64,000 nucleotides of DNA from Shimia sagamensis. Lineage in GTDB: Bacteria > Pseudomonadota > Alphaproteobacteria > Rhodobacterales > Rhodobacteraceae. How positions within the stretch are numbered: the stretch's first letter is position 1; every line of letters begins with the position of its first letter. The translations under genes and the position numbers were made by a program. Below, piece after piece: positions 1 to 8,969 of the stretch. The notes beneath the pieces are model-generated. The model was not told the DNA's origin and made no database searches. It saw only the letters and a list, made by a program, of their open reading frames with translations. The stretch covers positions 1 to 64,000 of the forward strand of contig NZ_FXTY01000004.1 of the NCBI RefSeq assembly GCF_900182745.1. The letters are read 5' to 3'.

Positions 1-183
1 GGGCACGAAAGCGAAAAAATCACCGAGACCCATTATGGAAAACTCCCCGAGGCAGCGCGCTTCGCCCTGTTTGAAGACATTGTGCAGGGCAAGGAAGAAG
101 CAGAGACCACACCGCGCAAACTGACCGACGCGCAGAAGCTTGCGCTGATGAACGAGGTACTGGCGAAGGTTGGCTGGGAATGA
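1..183 (+). CDS. Tyrosine recombinase/integrase, C-terminal fragment (cut by window edge)
   Basis: The open frame enters from the window edge and stops at TGA 181-183, leaving 60 residues. Its first residues, GHESEKITETHYGKL, match the end of a tyrosine recombinase catalytic domain: a GH(E/T) motif with the active-site His, then a Tyr about ten residues later as the nucleophile. The tail is helical and acidic. The N-terminal part lies outside the window, so it is unclear whether the gene is intact. An integrase next to a run of catabolic operons suggests the left part of the window is an acquired island. A degenerate integrase, or an unrelated protein with a similar tail, cannot be excluded from 60 residues. 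Confidence 0.6.
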   Translation, partial: GHESEKITETHYGKLPEAARFALFEDIVQGKEEAETTPRKLTDAQKLALMNEVLAKVGWE

Positions 184-735
184 GAGGTGTGGTTTTGGAC
201 ATGGGCTAGATAGCCGATGGTCAGCTTACAGTCGCGCCGAAGCACGACGCTGTGCTTGCTTCCGGGAGCGGACCTACGCGGGATCGTGAGCTCTTCAAAT
301 TCTAGTACCAGCCCTTCTACAACATTGGTGCGCAGCGCAGCATGGAGGGCGCCTGAAGCAGGAAGGGCGGGAAGCAGACCTTCGCCGCTCTATCCACCAA
401 GGACCGTTTCGCGCCGCTAACCGGCTCAATGACTTAGTGTACCAACTGTTGCTAACGTCCACCGAGCAAATCATTGATGACTGTCGCTCTTGCGAGAAAT
501 AACACATTTTGCTGCAGCCTCCTGAAACCTCAGTACATGCCGAAACTACTATCGGAAACTGAAACTTTTGATTTCAGCACACCATAGTTGTGGTCATCCC
601 CAAAGCAAAAAGGGGGTCATGCCTTGGGGACGCAGGCAAGGAGGAGAAACTTCAAAAAAGTTCTTGACGCGTGTAAAAATTTAACCTCGAATTGTTAAGT
701 TCAAATTTTAACTTCGAACCTTACGGAGCTCTCCA
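184..735. other. Intergenic region with repeat-like sequence; no gene recognised
   Basis: About 550 bases without a convincing gene; short frames on both strands show no conserved motif. Bases near 330-420 contain GC-rich text resembling the dispersed intergenic repeats seen elsewhere in the window (for example 21.1 kb and 22.4 kb), but the match is loose. The last 80 bases are AT-rich and hold the promoter/operator region of the LacI-type gene that follows. Confidence 0.5.
664..677. promoter_or_regulatory. Putative LacI-type operator upstream of the regulator gene
   Basis: TTGACGCGTGTAAA differs at two positions from the perfect palindrome TTTACGCGCGTAAA at 1773-1786, which lies in front of smoE. 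It overlaps a possible -35 hexamer (TTGACG). A shared half-palindromic site in front of both the regulator and its presumed target operon suggests autoregulation. No convincing -10 box could be fixed. Confidence 0.45.
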
Positions 736-1761
736 ATGACGGGTCAAAAAATTCGGAATATGGAAGAATTTGCCCGTGTGAGCGGCATTTCTCGCCCGAC
801 GGTTTCCAAGTATTTCAATGACCCCACTAGCGTACGGGCTAGCACCCGATCGCGCATTGAGGCGGCGATTGAGCAACATGATTACCGCCCCAATATCTAC
901 GCGATGAACCAGAACCGAAAACTGACCAAGAATGTTGGGATTGTTGTGCCATTGCTGTCCGATCCCTATTTTGCAGAGATCGCCCGCAACCTGGAACAAC
1001 GCTGCCTCGCCGACGGATACCGTCCGACGTTGTTCAGTTCGCATGGGGACGCGGCGCTGGAGGTCGAAGTGCTCGACACGCTGCGGGCAATGAAGCCCGC
1101 GGGTGTGCTGCTTGCGCCATTGGGTCGCGCGTCAGATTACCGTGCACTAGAGGCCTTTTGCAAAGATGTTCCCACGCTGATTTTTGACAGCAGCGTGCAG
1201 GAAATTGGGCTGGGGTTTGTGGGATCGGATAATTTTCAATTCACATCCCATATCACAGACTACTTGTGCCGAACCGGGGAACCGCCCTGTTTTTTTGAAA
1301 TGAAGACACCGGCCAACCCCAATGCCCATCGCAGGCGGCAAAGTTATGTCGCAGCGATGGAGAGATTTGGATTTGAGCCGGATGTGATCTCTGTTGACGG
1401 AGAAGGCTGGGGTTTTGAGGAAATTGGTCGTTTGGGCGGATATGAAGCGATCAAACAAAACCGATTTTCGACCAATACAGTTCTGTGCAGCAATGATCGA
1501 CTGGCGATTGGATTGCTGACCGCGTGTTACGAACAGGGGGTCAAAGTTGGCAGAGGCAAAGACTGTTCGATTCGGGTAGCGGGGCAAGATGGTCACCCGC
1601 ATTCGCGATACACGTGCCCACCGCTCACCACCATTTCACATAACTATGATGCTGTTTCTCAAACGGCTGCCGACGCATTGTTTGCCGCCATTGAAGGTCA
1701 GGTAACCCCTTGGAAAAGCACACGTTTGGAAGGCAGCTTGATCCTGAGAGATTCCGCGTGA
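736..1761 (+). CDS. LacI-family transcriptional regulator of the sorbitol/mannitol operon
   Basis: This 341-residue protein has the LacI/PurR layout. An N-terminal helix-turn-helix (about residues 8-55, with SGISRPTVSKYFNDP) and a hinge helix are followed by a periplasmic-binding-protein-like effector domain starting near NVGIVVPLLSDPYF. It probably represses the polyol operon that begins 94 bases downstream and responds to a polyol or its product. The ATG at 736 follows an ACGGAG ribosome site. The palindrome at 1773-1786 and its imperfect copy at 664-677 are the likely binding sites. Family assignment is firm; the effector is inferred from neighbours. Confidence 0.85.
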   Translation: MTGQKIRNMEEFARVSGISRPTVSKYFNDPTSVRASTRSRIEAAIEQHDYRPNIYAMNQNRKLTKNVGIVVPLLSDPYFAEIARNLEQRCLADGYRPTLFSSHGDAALEVEVLDTLRAMKPAGVLLAPLGRASDYRALEAFCKDVPTLIFDSSVQEIGLGFVGSDNFQFTSHITDYLCRTGEPPCFFEMKTPANPNAHRRRQSYVAAMERFGFEPDVISVDGEGWGFEEIGRLGGYEAIKQNRFSTNTVLCSNDRLAIGLLTACYEQGVKVGRGKDCSIRVAGQDGHPHSRYTCPPLTTISHNYDAVSQTAADALFAAIEGQVTPWKSTRLEGSLILRDSA

Positions 1762-1772
1762 CTTCCCAAAAA

Positions 1773-1786
1773 TTTACGCGCGTAAA
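1773..1786. promoter_or_regulatory. Perfect 14-bp palindromic operator before smoE
   Basis: TTTACGCGCGTAAA is a perfect palindrome with the central CG typical of LacI-family operators. It sits just upstream of a possible -35 hexamer TTGACG at 1794-1799 and 69 bases before the smoE start. The near-copy at 664-677 supports recognition by the LacI protein encoded at 736-1761. Confidence 0.6.
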
Positions 1787-1854
1787 AATATTATTGACGT
1801 CGCGTCGCCCTTGCGACTAGCCTTGGTGGTACATCCAATCAGGGAGGACACCGG

Positions 1855-3171
1855 ATGTCTTTTAAGAGCACACTTTGTGCTGCGACCGCGCTATCGCTGA
1901 TCACAGCGGGCGGCGCCTTCGCAGACGGCCATGCCAAAACGATCACCATTGCCACCGTGAACAACGGCGACATGATCCGCATGCAGGGCTATACCGACCA
2001 TTTCACCGAAGCCACCGGCATTTCCGTTGAGTGGGTCACCTTGGAAGAAAACGTTCTTCGCCAACGGGTTACCACCGACATCACCACGAAAGGCGGCGCC
2101 TTTGATATCATGACAATTGGCATGTATGAGACGCCGATTTGGGGGGCAAACGGCTGGCTTGTTGCGTTAGACGATCTGTCTGATGACTACGACGTGCAGG
2201 ATCTATTGCCAGCCATGGCCGGTGGCCTGTCTCATGACGGAAAGCTGTTTGCGGCGCCCTTTTATGGCGAAAGCTCCATGATCATGTATCGCGCTGATCT
2301 CATGGAGAAGGCCGGGCTTGAGATGCCGGACGCCCCCACATGGGAGTTCATTGGCCAAGCCGCGGCCGCGATGACGGATCGGGACAATGAAATCAACGGC
2401 ATCTGCCTGCGCGGCAAAGCAGGCTGGGGAGAAGGCGGCGCGTTTATCACTGCGATGTCCAACTCTTTTGGAGCGCGCTGGTTTGATGAAGATTGGAACG
2501 CGCAGTTTGACACGGACGCCTGGGCCAACACGCTAACCTTCTACAAAGACATGATGGATGCTGCGGGGCCCACAGGCTACGCGACCAACGGGTTTAACGA
2601 AAACCTGTCGCTGTTCCAGCAGGGCAAATGCGGCATGTGGATTGACGCCACAGTGGCGGCGAGTTTTGTGACCAATCCGAACGACTCGACCGTGGCCGAC
2701 AAAGTTGGATTTGCCTTGGCGCCGGACACCGGCTTGGGCAAACGCTCCAATTGGCTCTGGGCTTGGGCGTTGGCAATCCCTGCCGGCACACAACAGCAGG
2801 CTGAAGCCAAACAGTTCATCGAGTGGGCCACATCCAAAGACTATATCGAGTTGGTTGCAGCCAACGAAGGGTGGGCAAATGTGCCTCCGGGCGCACGGAC
2901 GTCGCTGTATGAGAACCCAAATTATCAGGCAGTGCCATTTGCCAAGATGACGTTGGATTCCATTCTGAGCGCGGATCCAAATGACTCCACCGTGGACCCC
3001 AGCCCGTATGTTGGCATCCAATTTGCGGCCATCCCAGAGTTTGCCGGGATCGCAACGGAAGTCAGCCAAGAGTTCTCTGCCGCATACGCCGGTCAGCAGA
3101 CCATCGCCGTGGCATTGGAGAAAGCGCAAGCGATCACCAATGAGGCAATGGAAGCCGCCGGGTACCGTTAA
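1855..3171 (+). CDS. smoE: Polyol (sorbitol/mannitol) ABC transporter, periplasmic binding protein
   Basis: This 438-residue extracytoplasmic solute-binding protein of the family-1 (MalE-like) type captures sorbitol/mannitol in the periplasm. Residues 1-23 form a Sec signal peptide ending in GGAFA before DGHAKT. The mature part shows the bilobal sugar-binder pattern, including FYGESSMIMYRADLMEKAG and a C-terminal tail of repeated helices. The ATG at 1855 follows an AGGGAGGA ribosome site. It heads the order smoE-F-G-K-smoS-mtlK known from Rhodobacter sphaeroides, which is the basis for the substrate. A strong hairpin follows the stop codon and probably raises its dosage over the permease genes. 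Confidence 0.85.
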   Translation: MSFKSTLCAATALSLITAGGAFADGHAKTITIATVNNGDMIRMQGYTDHFTEATGISVEWVTLEENVLRQRVTTDITTKGGAFDIMTIGMYETPIWGANGWLVALDDLSDDYDVQDLLPAMAGGLSHDGKLFAAPFYGESSMIMYRADLMEKAGLEMPDAPTWEFIGQAAAAMTDRDNEINGICLRGKAGWGEGGAFITAMSNSFGARWFDEDWNAQFDTDAWANTLTFYKDMMDAAGPTGYATNGFNENLSLFQQGKCGMWIDATVAASFVTNPNDSTVADKVGFALAPDTGLGKRSNWLWAWALAIPAGTQQQAEAKQFIEWATSKDYIELVAANEGWANVPPGARTSLYENPNYQAVPFAKMTLDSILSADPNDSTVDPSPYVGIQFAAIPEFAGIATEVSQEFSAAYAGQQTIAVALEKAQAITNEAMEAAGYR

Positions 3172-3178
3172 CTCCCCT

Positions 3179-3210
3179 GTCGGGAGGCGGCCTTCGGGCT
3201 GTCTCCTGAC
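3179..3210 (+). promoter_or_regulatory. Intercistronic hairpin with UUCG tetraloop between smoE and smoF
   Basis: Two 14-base arms (3179-3192 and 3197-3210) pair along their full length, with three G-U wobbles, and close on a TTCG tetraloop. No T-run follows, so it is unlikely to be a full terminator. Such hairpins after binding-protein genes commonly stabilise the upstream message or attenuate read-through, giving more binding protein than permease. Confidence 0.7.
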
Positions 3211-3281
3211 CCCTATTCTGACAATTCCCTCATATTTGTTACGATCCGAGGCGTGTTTCGCCAACAGGAGAGGACCGTCCC

Positions 3282-4160
3282 ATGGCCACCAAAGCTTCCA
3301 GATCCGCCGCCCGCATCATGATGGCGCCCGCCGTTGTCCTGCTTTTGGGGTGGATGCTGGTGCCCCTCATCATGACCTTGTGGTTTTCATTTACAAAGTA
3401 CCTGCCGCTGCGCGGAGACAGTATTGAGCGTGGTCTTGATTGGGTTGGGATTGCCAATTACGCCCGCTTCATTTCGTCGAGCTCCTTTTGGCCCGCAGTA
3501 CAGACCACGTTGATTATGGTGGGAGGCGTCCTGCTGATCACGGTGGTCTTGGGCATTTTATTGGCGATGTTGCTGGACCAACCGATGTGGGGCCAAGGGG
3601 TGGTTCGCATTCTTGTCATTGCGCCGTTTTTTGTAATGCCAACCGTGTCCGCTTTGGTCTGGAAAAACATGTTGATGGACCCGGTCAACGGAATTTTCGC
3701 CCATCTGTGGCGCTTTTTCGGAGCAGAGCCCGTGGCCTGGCTGCAAGATGCGTCGCTCAGCTCAATCATTATGATTGTCTCTTGGCAGTGGCTGCCCTTT
3801 GCGACGCTGATCCTGTTGACGGCCATTCAATCGCTGGACAGCGAACAGCTTGAGGCCGCGGAAATGGACGGCGCCCCCGTCATAAAACGCTTCTGGTACA
3901 TTGTGCTGCCGCATCTGGCGCGCGCCATCACCATTGTGATCCTGATCCAAACCATCTTCCTGTTGTCGATCTTTGCCGAAATTTTTGTCACCACCGGCGG
4001 CGCCTTTGGCACCCGGACGCTGACATATCTGATCTTCCAGCGGGTCATTGACAGCCAGAACATCGGGCTTGGCTCCGCAGGCGGTGTCTACGCCATCATT
4101 CTCGCCAATGTCGTTGCCATCTTCCTGATGCGCATCGTCGGCAAAAACTTGGACGCATAG
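3282..4160 (+). CDS. smoF: Polyol ABC transporter permease, MalF-type
   Basis: This 292-residue inner-membrane protein has about six transmembrane segments and a binding-protein-dependent transport (BPD) permease domain. The EAA loop that docks on the ATPase is visible as EAAEMDGAPVIKRFWYIVLP near residues 195-215. It forms the translocation pore with the SmoG subunit. The ATG at 3282 follows an AACAGGAGAGG stretch. It ends 11 bases before smoG, so the two are translated from one message. Confidence 0.85.
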   Translation: MATKASRSAARIMMAPAVVLLLGWMLVPLIMTLWFSFTKYLPLRGDSIERGLDWVGIANYARFISSSSFWPAVQTTLIMVGGVLLITVVLGILLAMLLDQPMWGQGVVRILVIAPFFVMPTVSALVWKNMLMDPVNGIFAHLWRFFGAEPVAWLQDASLSSIIMIVSWQWLPFATLILLTAIQSLDSEQLEAAEMDGAPVIKRFWYIVLPHLARAITIVILIQTIFLLSIFAEIFVTTGGAFGTRTLTYLIFQRVIDSQNIGLGSAGGVYAIILANVVAIFLMRIVGKNLDA

Positions 4161-4171
4161 GAGGCTGAGAC

Positions 4172-5002
4172 ATGGCACGCACCGTCACCACACAGCGCAA
4201 GATCCTCACCACAGCCGCCGCATGGACCATTTGCTTGATCATCTTCTTTCCAATCTATTGGACCATTTTGACCAGCTTCAAAACCGAGGCACAGGCGATC
4301 AACGACCCGCCGCTGTTCTTTGCCTTTGACTGGACTTTAGAGAACTACGCGATCGTTCAGGAGCGCTCTGACTATATGAAATTCCTGCGGAATTCCGTGA
4401 TCATTGCCGGCGGTTCCACGATCCTAGGCATACTGATTGCCATTCCCGCCGCATGGTCGATGGCCTTTGTGCCTTCAAGACGCACCAAAGATATCCTTTT
4501 GTGGATGCTGTCGACCAAGATGCTTCCTGCGGTTGGTGTGCTGTATCCGATTTCGTTGATCTTCGTGCGATTTGACCTTTTGGACACGCGTGGCGGGCTG
4601 ATGGTGGTCATCATGCTGATCAATCTGCCGATCATCGTCTGGATGCTTTACACCTACTTCAAAGAGATCCCCGGCGAGATTTTGGAAGCCTCGCGCATGG
4701 ATGGTGCCACGTTGAAAGAAGAGCTGCTGTATGTGCTCACACCCATGGCCATTCCCGGGATCGCCTCCACGCTGTTGCTGAATTTTATTCTCGCTTGGAA
4801 CGAAGCCTTCTGGACGCTCAACCTCACCGCCGCCAACGCGGCACCGCTTACGGCCTTCATCGCCAGCTACTCCAGCCCCGAAGGCCTGTTCTTCGCAAAA
4901 CTCAGCGCGGCCTCCACCATGGCCATCGCCCCCATCCTCATTCTCGGCTGGTTCAGCCAAAAACAACTTGTCCGCGGCCTCACCTTTGGCGCCGTGAAGT
5001 AA
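4172..5002 (+). CDS. smoG: Polyol ABC transporter permease, MalG-type
   Basis: This 276-residue inner-membrane permease is of the MalG/CarB type. It has an N-terminal hydrophobic helix (about 15-35), further helices, and the EAA loop EASRMDGATLKEELLYVLTP. It pairs with SmoF as the second half of the pore. An AGGAGGCTGAG ribosome site precedes ATG 4172. It sits between smoF (11-base gap) and smoK (12-base gap). Confidence 0.85.
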   Translation: MARTVTTQRKILTTAAAWTICLIIFFPIYWTILTSFKTEAQAINDPPLFFAFDWTLENYAIVQERSDYMKFLRNSVIIAGGSTILGILIAIPAAWSMAFVPSRRTKDILLWMLSTKMLPAVGVLYPISLIFVRFDLLDTRGGLMVVIMLINLPIIVWMLYTYFKEIPGEILEASRMDGATLKEELLYVLTPMAIPGIASTLLLNFILAWNEAFWTLNLTAANAAPLTAFIASYSSPEGLFFAKLSAASTMAIAPILILGWFSQKQLVRGLTFGAVK

Positions 5003-5014
5003 GGAAGCTGTCAC

Positions 5015-6019
5015 ATGGGACAAATCCAACTCAAACAAGTCACCAAAAGCTTCGGCTCAACAGAGGTGATCCCGCCCTTAGACCTCACCATCGAGGATGG
5101 AGAATTTACAGTCTTTGTCGGCCCCTCCGGCTGCGGAAAATCCACCCTATTGCGGCTGATTGCCGGGCTGGAAGACATCACAACCGGTCATATCGAAATT
5201 GATGGCCAAGACGCCACCAGCGTGGTGCCTGCCAAACGTGGCCTTGCCATGGTGTTCCAATCCTACGCGCTTTATCCACATATGAGCGTGCGCAAAAACA
5301 TTGCTTTCCCATTGCGGATGGCAAAGCTGGACCAAGCCGCCATTGACCAGAAAGTCGAAGCCGCCGCCGCGGTTCTGAACCTCACCGATTATCTGGATCG
5401 CCGCCCCGGCCAACTCTCTGGCGGGCAACGCCAACGGGTTGCCATTGGCCGCGCGATTGTGCGGGAACCTTCGGCCTTCCTGTTTGACGAGCCGTTGTCC
5501 AATCTGGACGCTGCCTTGCGTGTCGGCATGCGACTGGAAATCAGCGAGCTGCACGAACGGCTGAAAACAACCATGGTCTATGTGACCCATGATCAAGTCG
5601 AGGCCATGACCATGGCCGACAAGATTGTGGTGTTGCAGGCCGGTGTGATCGAACAGGTCGGCACGCCGCTGGAACTCTACCGCACCCCTCGCAACATTTT
5701 TGTTGCAGGCTTCATCGGCTCACCCAAAATGAACTTTTTGACCGGCGAGGAGGCCGCAAAACACGGTGCCCACACCGTGGGCATACGCCCGGAGCACATT
5801 GATGTGGTCGAAAGTGGTGGCGCTTGGCAGGGCACGGTGGGCGTCGCCGAACACCTTGGATCAGATACGTTTTTCCACATTCACAACACCGGGCTGGCCG
5901 AAACTCTGACCGTGCGCGCAATTGGGGACGTCAGCCTCAGACATGGCGACACCATCCACCTGTCTCCGCGCGTTGAAGAATTCCACCGTTTTGACGCTGC
6001 GGGGCTGCGGATAGCATGA
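5015..6019 (+). CDS. smoK: Polyol ABC transporter ATP-binding protein
   Basis: This 334-residue cytoplasmic ATPase of the MalK/UgpC group powers SmoFG. Walker A is GPSGCGKST, the ABC signature [14 protein letters not shown], Walker [12 protein letters not shown] and the switch histidine lies in [10 protein letters not shown]. The C-terminal third (about 240-334) is the TOBE-type regulatory domain, with the typical GIRPEH motif. Its stop overlaps the smoS start in an ATGA junction, indicating coupled translation. Confidence 0.88.
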   Translation: MGQIQLKQVTKSFGSTEVIPPLDLTIEDGEFTVFVGPSGCGKSTLLRLIAGLEDITTGHIEIDGQDATSVVPAKRGLAMVFQSYALYPHMSVRKNIAFPLRMAKLDQAAIDQKVEAAAAVLNLTDYLDRRPGQLSGGQRQRVAIGRAIVREPSAFLFDEPLSNLDAALRVGMRLEISELHERLKTTMVYVTHDQVEAMTMADKIVVLQAGVIEQVGTPLELYRTPRNIFVAGFIGSPKMNFLTGEEAAKHGAHTVGIRPEHIDVVESGGAWQGTVGVAEHLGSDTFFHIHNTGLAETLTVRAIGDVSLRHGDTIHLSPRVEEFHRFDAAGLRIA

Positions 6020-6789
6020 GGCGTTTGTCTGGGAAAACCGCGCTGATCACAGGGGCCGCCCGCGGTATCGGGCTGGCCTTTGCCAAGGCCTATGTCGCCG
6101 AAGGCGCGCGGGTTGTGCTCGCCGACATCAATTTTGCGCGCGCAAAGTCGGCGGCATCGGAAATTGGCGAAGCTGCCCGCGCTGTGCAGATGGATGTGAC
6201 AGACCAGAGCAGTATTGAGGCCGCGATCGCCGCAACGATCGAATCGTTTGGTCAGATCGATGTGTTGATCAACAACGCCGCTCTGTTCACCGCAGCGCCC
6301 ATCACCGACATAACGCGCCATGACTATGCGCGCGTGTTTGACATCAATATCGCGGGCACATTGTTCACGTTGCAGGCGGTAGCACGCCACATGATTGATC
6401 AAGGCGTCAAAGGCCGGATCATCAATATGGCGAGCCAGGCCGGACGACGTGGCGAAGGCCTTGTGGCTGTCTATTGCGCCAGCAAAGCGGCGGTCATTTC
6501 CCTCACGCAATCCGCCGGGCTCAACCTGATTGAACATGGCATCAACGTGAATGCCATCGCGCCGGGCGTGGTGGATGGCGAGCATTGGGACGGTGTTGAT
6601 GCGTTGTTTGCCAAATATGAGGGCAAGGCTCCGGGGCAAAAGAAACGCGAAGTCGCCGCCGCCGTGCCTTTCGGGCGCATGGGCACCGCTGAGGACCTCA
6701 CCGGCATGGCCGTGTTTCTGGCCAGCGAAGAGGCCGCCTACGTCGTGGCACAGACCTATAACGTTGACGGCGGGAATTGGATGAGCTGA
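6016..6789 (+). CDS. smoS: Sorbitol dehydrogenase, short-chain dehydrogenase family
   Basis: This 257-residue classical SDR is expected to oxidise D-sorbitol to D-fructose with NAD+. The cofactor motif TGAARGIG lies at about 12-19, NNA at 86-88, and the catalytic set is Ser140, Tyr153 and Lys157 (YCASK). The final residues NVDGGNWMS are typical of the family. It overlaps smoK by four bases and mtlK in a TGATG junction, so it is embedded in the transporter operon exactly as in the known smo locus. Other polyols such as galactitol could also be substrates. Confidence 0.85.
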   Translation: MRRLSGKTALITGAARGIGLAFAKAYVAEGARVVLADINFARAKSAASEIGEAARAVQMDVTDQSSIEAAIAATIESFGQIDVLINNAALFTAAPITDITRHDYARVFDINIAGTLFTLQAVARHMIDQGVKGRIINMASQAGRRGEGLVAVYCASKAAVISLTQSAGLNLIEHGINVNAIAPGVVDGEHWDGVDALFAKYEGKAPGQKKREVAAAVPFGRMGTAEDLTGMAVFLASEEAAYVVAQTYNVDGGNWMS

Positions 6790-8288
6790 TGGCAGATCAC
6801 ACACACCCCAACCCTTTGGTCACACTCTCGGATTCTGCGCTGCCCCGCTTACCAAAAAATGTGAAAGCACCGATCTATGATCGATCCAAGCTGACGCCGG
6901 GCATAGTCCATATTGGACTTGGCAACTTCCACCGCGCACATCAAGCGTGGTATTTACACCAACTGATGCAAAAGGGGCTTGCTCATGATTGGGCCATCAT
7001 CGGCGCAGGAGTTCGCCCCGGTGACGCAGCGATGCGGGAACGTTTGCTGCGCCAGGATTGTCTAACGACATTGGTGGAGCTTGATCCCGATAGAGAAGCG
7101 GTGGAAGTCATTGGTCCAATGGTTGATTTTGTGGAAGTGGACAAACACAACGCACCGTTAATCGCCGCGATGTCGGACCCTCAAATACGTATCGTTTCGT
7201 TGACCGTAACAGAAGGCGGTTACTACGTGTCAGAGACGGGAGGCTTGGACACGGACCATCCGGATATTCAACACGATGCGAACAACCCGGACCGCCCGAT
7301 CACCGCGTATGGCGCCATGGTTGCCGCCTACAAGGCGCGCCGAGAATTGGGGGCCGCGCCTTTTGCGGGTCAGAGTTGCGACAATCTCTTGAGAAATGGA
7401 GACGTCTTGCGAAATACCGTTGTGGGGTTGGCCCGGCTTTCCGACCCGGAGCTGGCCCAATGGATCGATGAAACTGCTGATTTCCCCAATGCTATGGTGG
7501 ATTGCATTGTGCCAGCAACCGGCGAAGCGGAATTGGCTCTTGCCCGGAGGCTGGGCATCGATGACACCGCACCGGTCACACACGAGAACTTTCGTCAATG
7601 GGTGCTGCAGGATAATTTTTGCGACGGACGCCCGCCTTGGGAACTGGCAGGTGTCACGATCACGAACAACGTCCACGCCCATGAGGCCATGAAGATCCGT
7701 GTGCTCAACGGCGGGCATCAGATGCTGGCCAATGTTGGTGAGGTGATGGGTCTTCAGACAATTGCTGACTGTATGGCACAGCCGACCGTGGCCGCGTTTT
7801 TTCACAAAGTGCAGACAAACGAGGTACTACCACACGTGCAAGCAGTTCCGGGGCTTTCGCCGAAAGACTATCTCAGCAAGATAGAAAAACGATTTTCCAA
7901 CCCCAAGATACACGACACAACCCGCCGTGTTGCCTTTGACGGAAGCGCGCGCCATCCAGGGTTCATCTTGCCCACATTGAGTGATGCTCTGCACACCGGG
8001 GGAGGCATCGGCGGGCTGGCCCTTGTGGAGGCACTCTGGGCACGGATGTGCGCAGGCACAAACGAAGAAGAGGGTCTCATTGCTGCCAATGATCCCAATT
8101 GGACGGTTCTGAACTCAACCGCGCTGCAGGCCAAGAATACCCCCTCGGCGTGGCTCAAAATGACACACATCTACGGAGACCTGGTAGAAAACGCACAGTT
8201 TCATTCCGCGTTCTCCCATTGGCTGTCTATGATTTGGAGCTTGGGAGCGGAGGCCGCATTGCGTCACTACATCAATTCGTCGTCCTAA
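6789..8288 (+). CDS. mtlK: Mannitol 2-dehydrogenase (polyol-specific long-chain dehydrogenase)
   Basis: This 499-residue protein of the mannitol dehydrogenase family oxidises D-mannitol to D-fructose with NAD+. The N-terminal nucleotide-binding motif is GLGNFHRAHQ. The catalytic K-N-H pattern lies in KIRVLNGGHQ, at the start of the helical C-terminal domain. I chose ATG 6789 because it overlaps the smoS stop (TGATG); a TTG at 6777 would add four residues. With SmoS it funnels both hexitols to fructose. Confidence 0.87.
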   Translation: MADHTHPNPLVTLSDSALPRLPKNVKAPIYDRSKLTPGIVHIGLGNFHRAHQAWYLHQLMQKGLAHDWAIIGAGVRPGDAAMRERLLRQDCLTTLVELDPDREAVEVIGPMVDFVEVDKHNAPLIAAMSDPQIRIVSLTVTEGGYYVSETGGLDTDHPDIQHDANNPDRPITAYGAMVAAYKARRELGAAPFAGQSCDNLLRNGDVLRNTVVGLARLSDPELAQWIDETADFPNAMVDCIVPATGEAELALARRLGIDDTAPVTHENFRQWVLQDNFCDGRPPWELAGVTITNNVHAHEAMKIRVLNGGHQMLANVGEVMGLQTIADCMAQPTVAAFFHKVQTNEVLPHVQAVPGLSPKDYLSKIEKRFSNPKIHDTTRRVAFDGSARHPGFILPTLSDALHTGGGIGGLALVEALWARMCAGTNEEEGLIAANDPNWTVLNSTALQAKNTPSAWLKMTHIYGDLVENAQFHSAFSHWLSMIWSLGAEAALRHYINSSS

Positions 8289-8321
8289 ATAGCGCCCTGC
8301 CACCAAAAGGAGTGCCGACAA

Positions 8322-8969
8322 ATGTCTGCGCCGCAAACCCGCTTAGTATTGACGGACCTTGCATCCAGAATCGCAAACCAAAAAACCGAGTCCCGTTTGC
8401 TTGTGGCAATGGTTGGCGCACCAGGCAGCGGAAAATCTACCATGGCAGATTGCCTACAGGATGAATTGGCGCACACACATCAGTGTCGCACTCAAGTTAT
8501 TCCGATGGATGGCTTCCACTATGATGACCGTGTGCTCGAACAGCTTGGGCGCCTTGGCCGAAAAGGGGCACCGGATACTTTTGACGTTGTTGGCTTGGAT
8601 GTGGCATTGCGGCGTGTCAAAAATGCATTCCGATCAGAGGACGTTGCTATTCCGATTTTTGACCGATCATTGGAGATTTCCCGTGCCGGCGCGCGGATAG
8701 TTTCTCAAGACACGGAGATTGTCATTGTTGAAGGCAACTACCTTCTTCTGAACCGTCCCCCCTGGGACAAGTTGCGAAGTTATTTTGATTTTACGACTAT
8801 GATCATCTGCGAAGAGGCCATTTTGAGGAACCGACTGTTAGAGCGATGGTCTGCCTTCGACATTGAAGAAAATGACGCGGTTCGAAAAGTGGATGAAAAT
8901 GATCTTCCCAACGCCCGGTTGGTCACTTTAGAAAGCCAAGCCCCGCAATTTACACTTATGACGGGCTAG
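8322..8969 (+). CDS. Uridine kinase/pantothenate kinase-like P-loop kinase (FrcK-like)
   Basis: This 215-residue cytoplasmic protein has Walker A GAPGSGKST at residues 32-40 and the fold signature of the PRK/UdK/PanK kinases (VIPMDGFHYDD, VIVEGNYLLLN, RLLERW). Members of this group are found in fructose ABC transporter operons (FrcK in Sinorhizobium). Here it follows enzymes that make intracellular fructose, so fructose phosphorylation is a reasonable guess, but the substrate is unproven. AAGGAGTGCC gives a clear ribosome site for ATG 8322. It is the last gene of the smo operon; no obvious terminator follows. Confidence 0.7.
   Translation: MSAPQTRLVLTDLASRIANQKTESRLLVAMVGAPGSGKSTMADCLQDELAHTHQCRTQVIPMDGFHYDDRVLEQLGRLGRKGAPDTFDVVGLDVALRRVKNAFRSEDVAIPIFDRSLEISRAGARIVSQDTEIVIVEGNYLLLNRPPWDKLRSYFDFTTMIICEEAILRNRLLERWSAFDIEENDAVRKVDENDLPNARLVTLESQAPQFTLMTG

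Noticed and set aside
2533-3264. 243-codon minus-strand frame opposite smoE
   Set aside because: Shadow of smoE; no motif and no ribosome site.
5881-6804. 307-codon minus-strand frame opposite smoK/smoS
   Set aside because: Shadow of the two overlapping genes; the composition is typical of an antisense frame.
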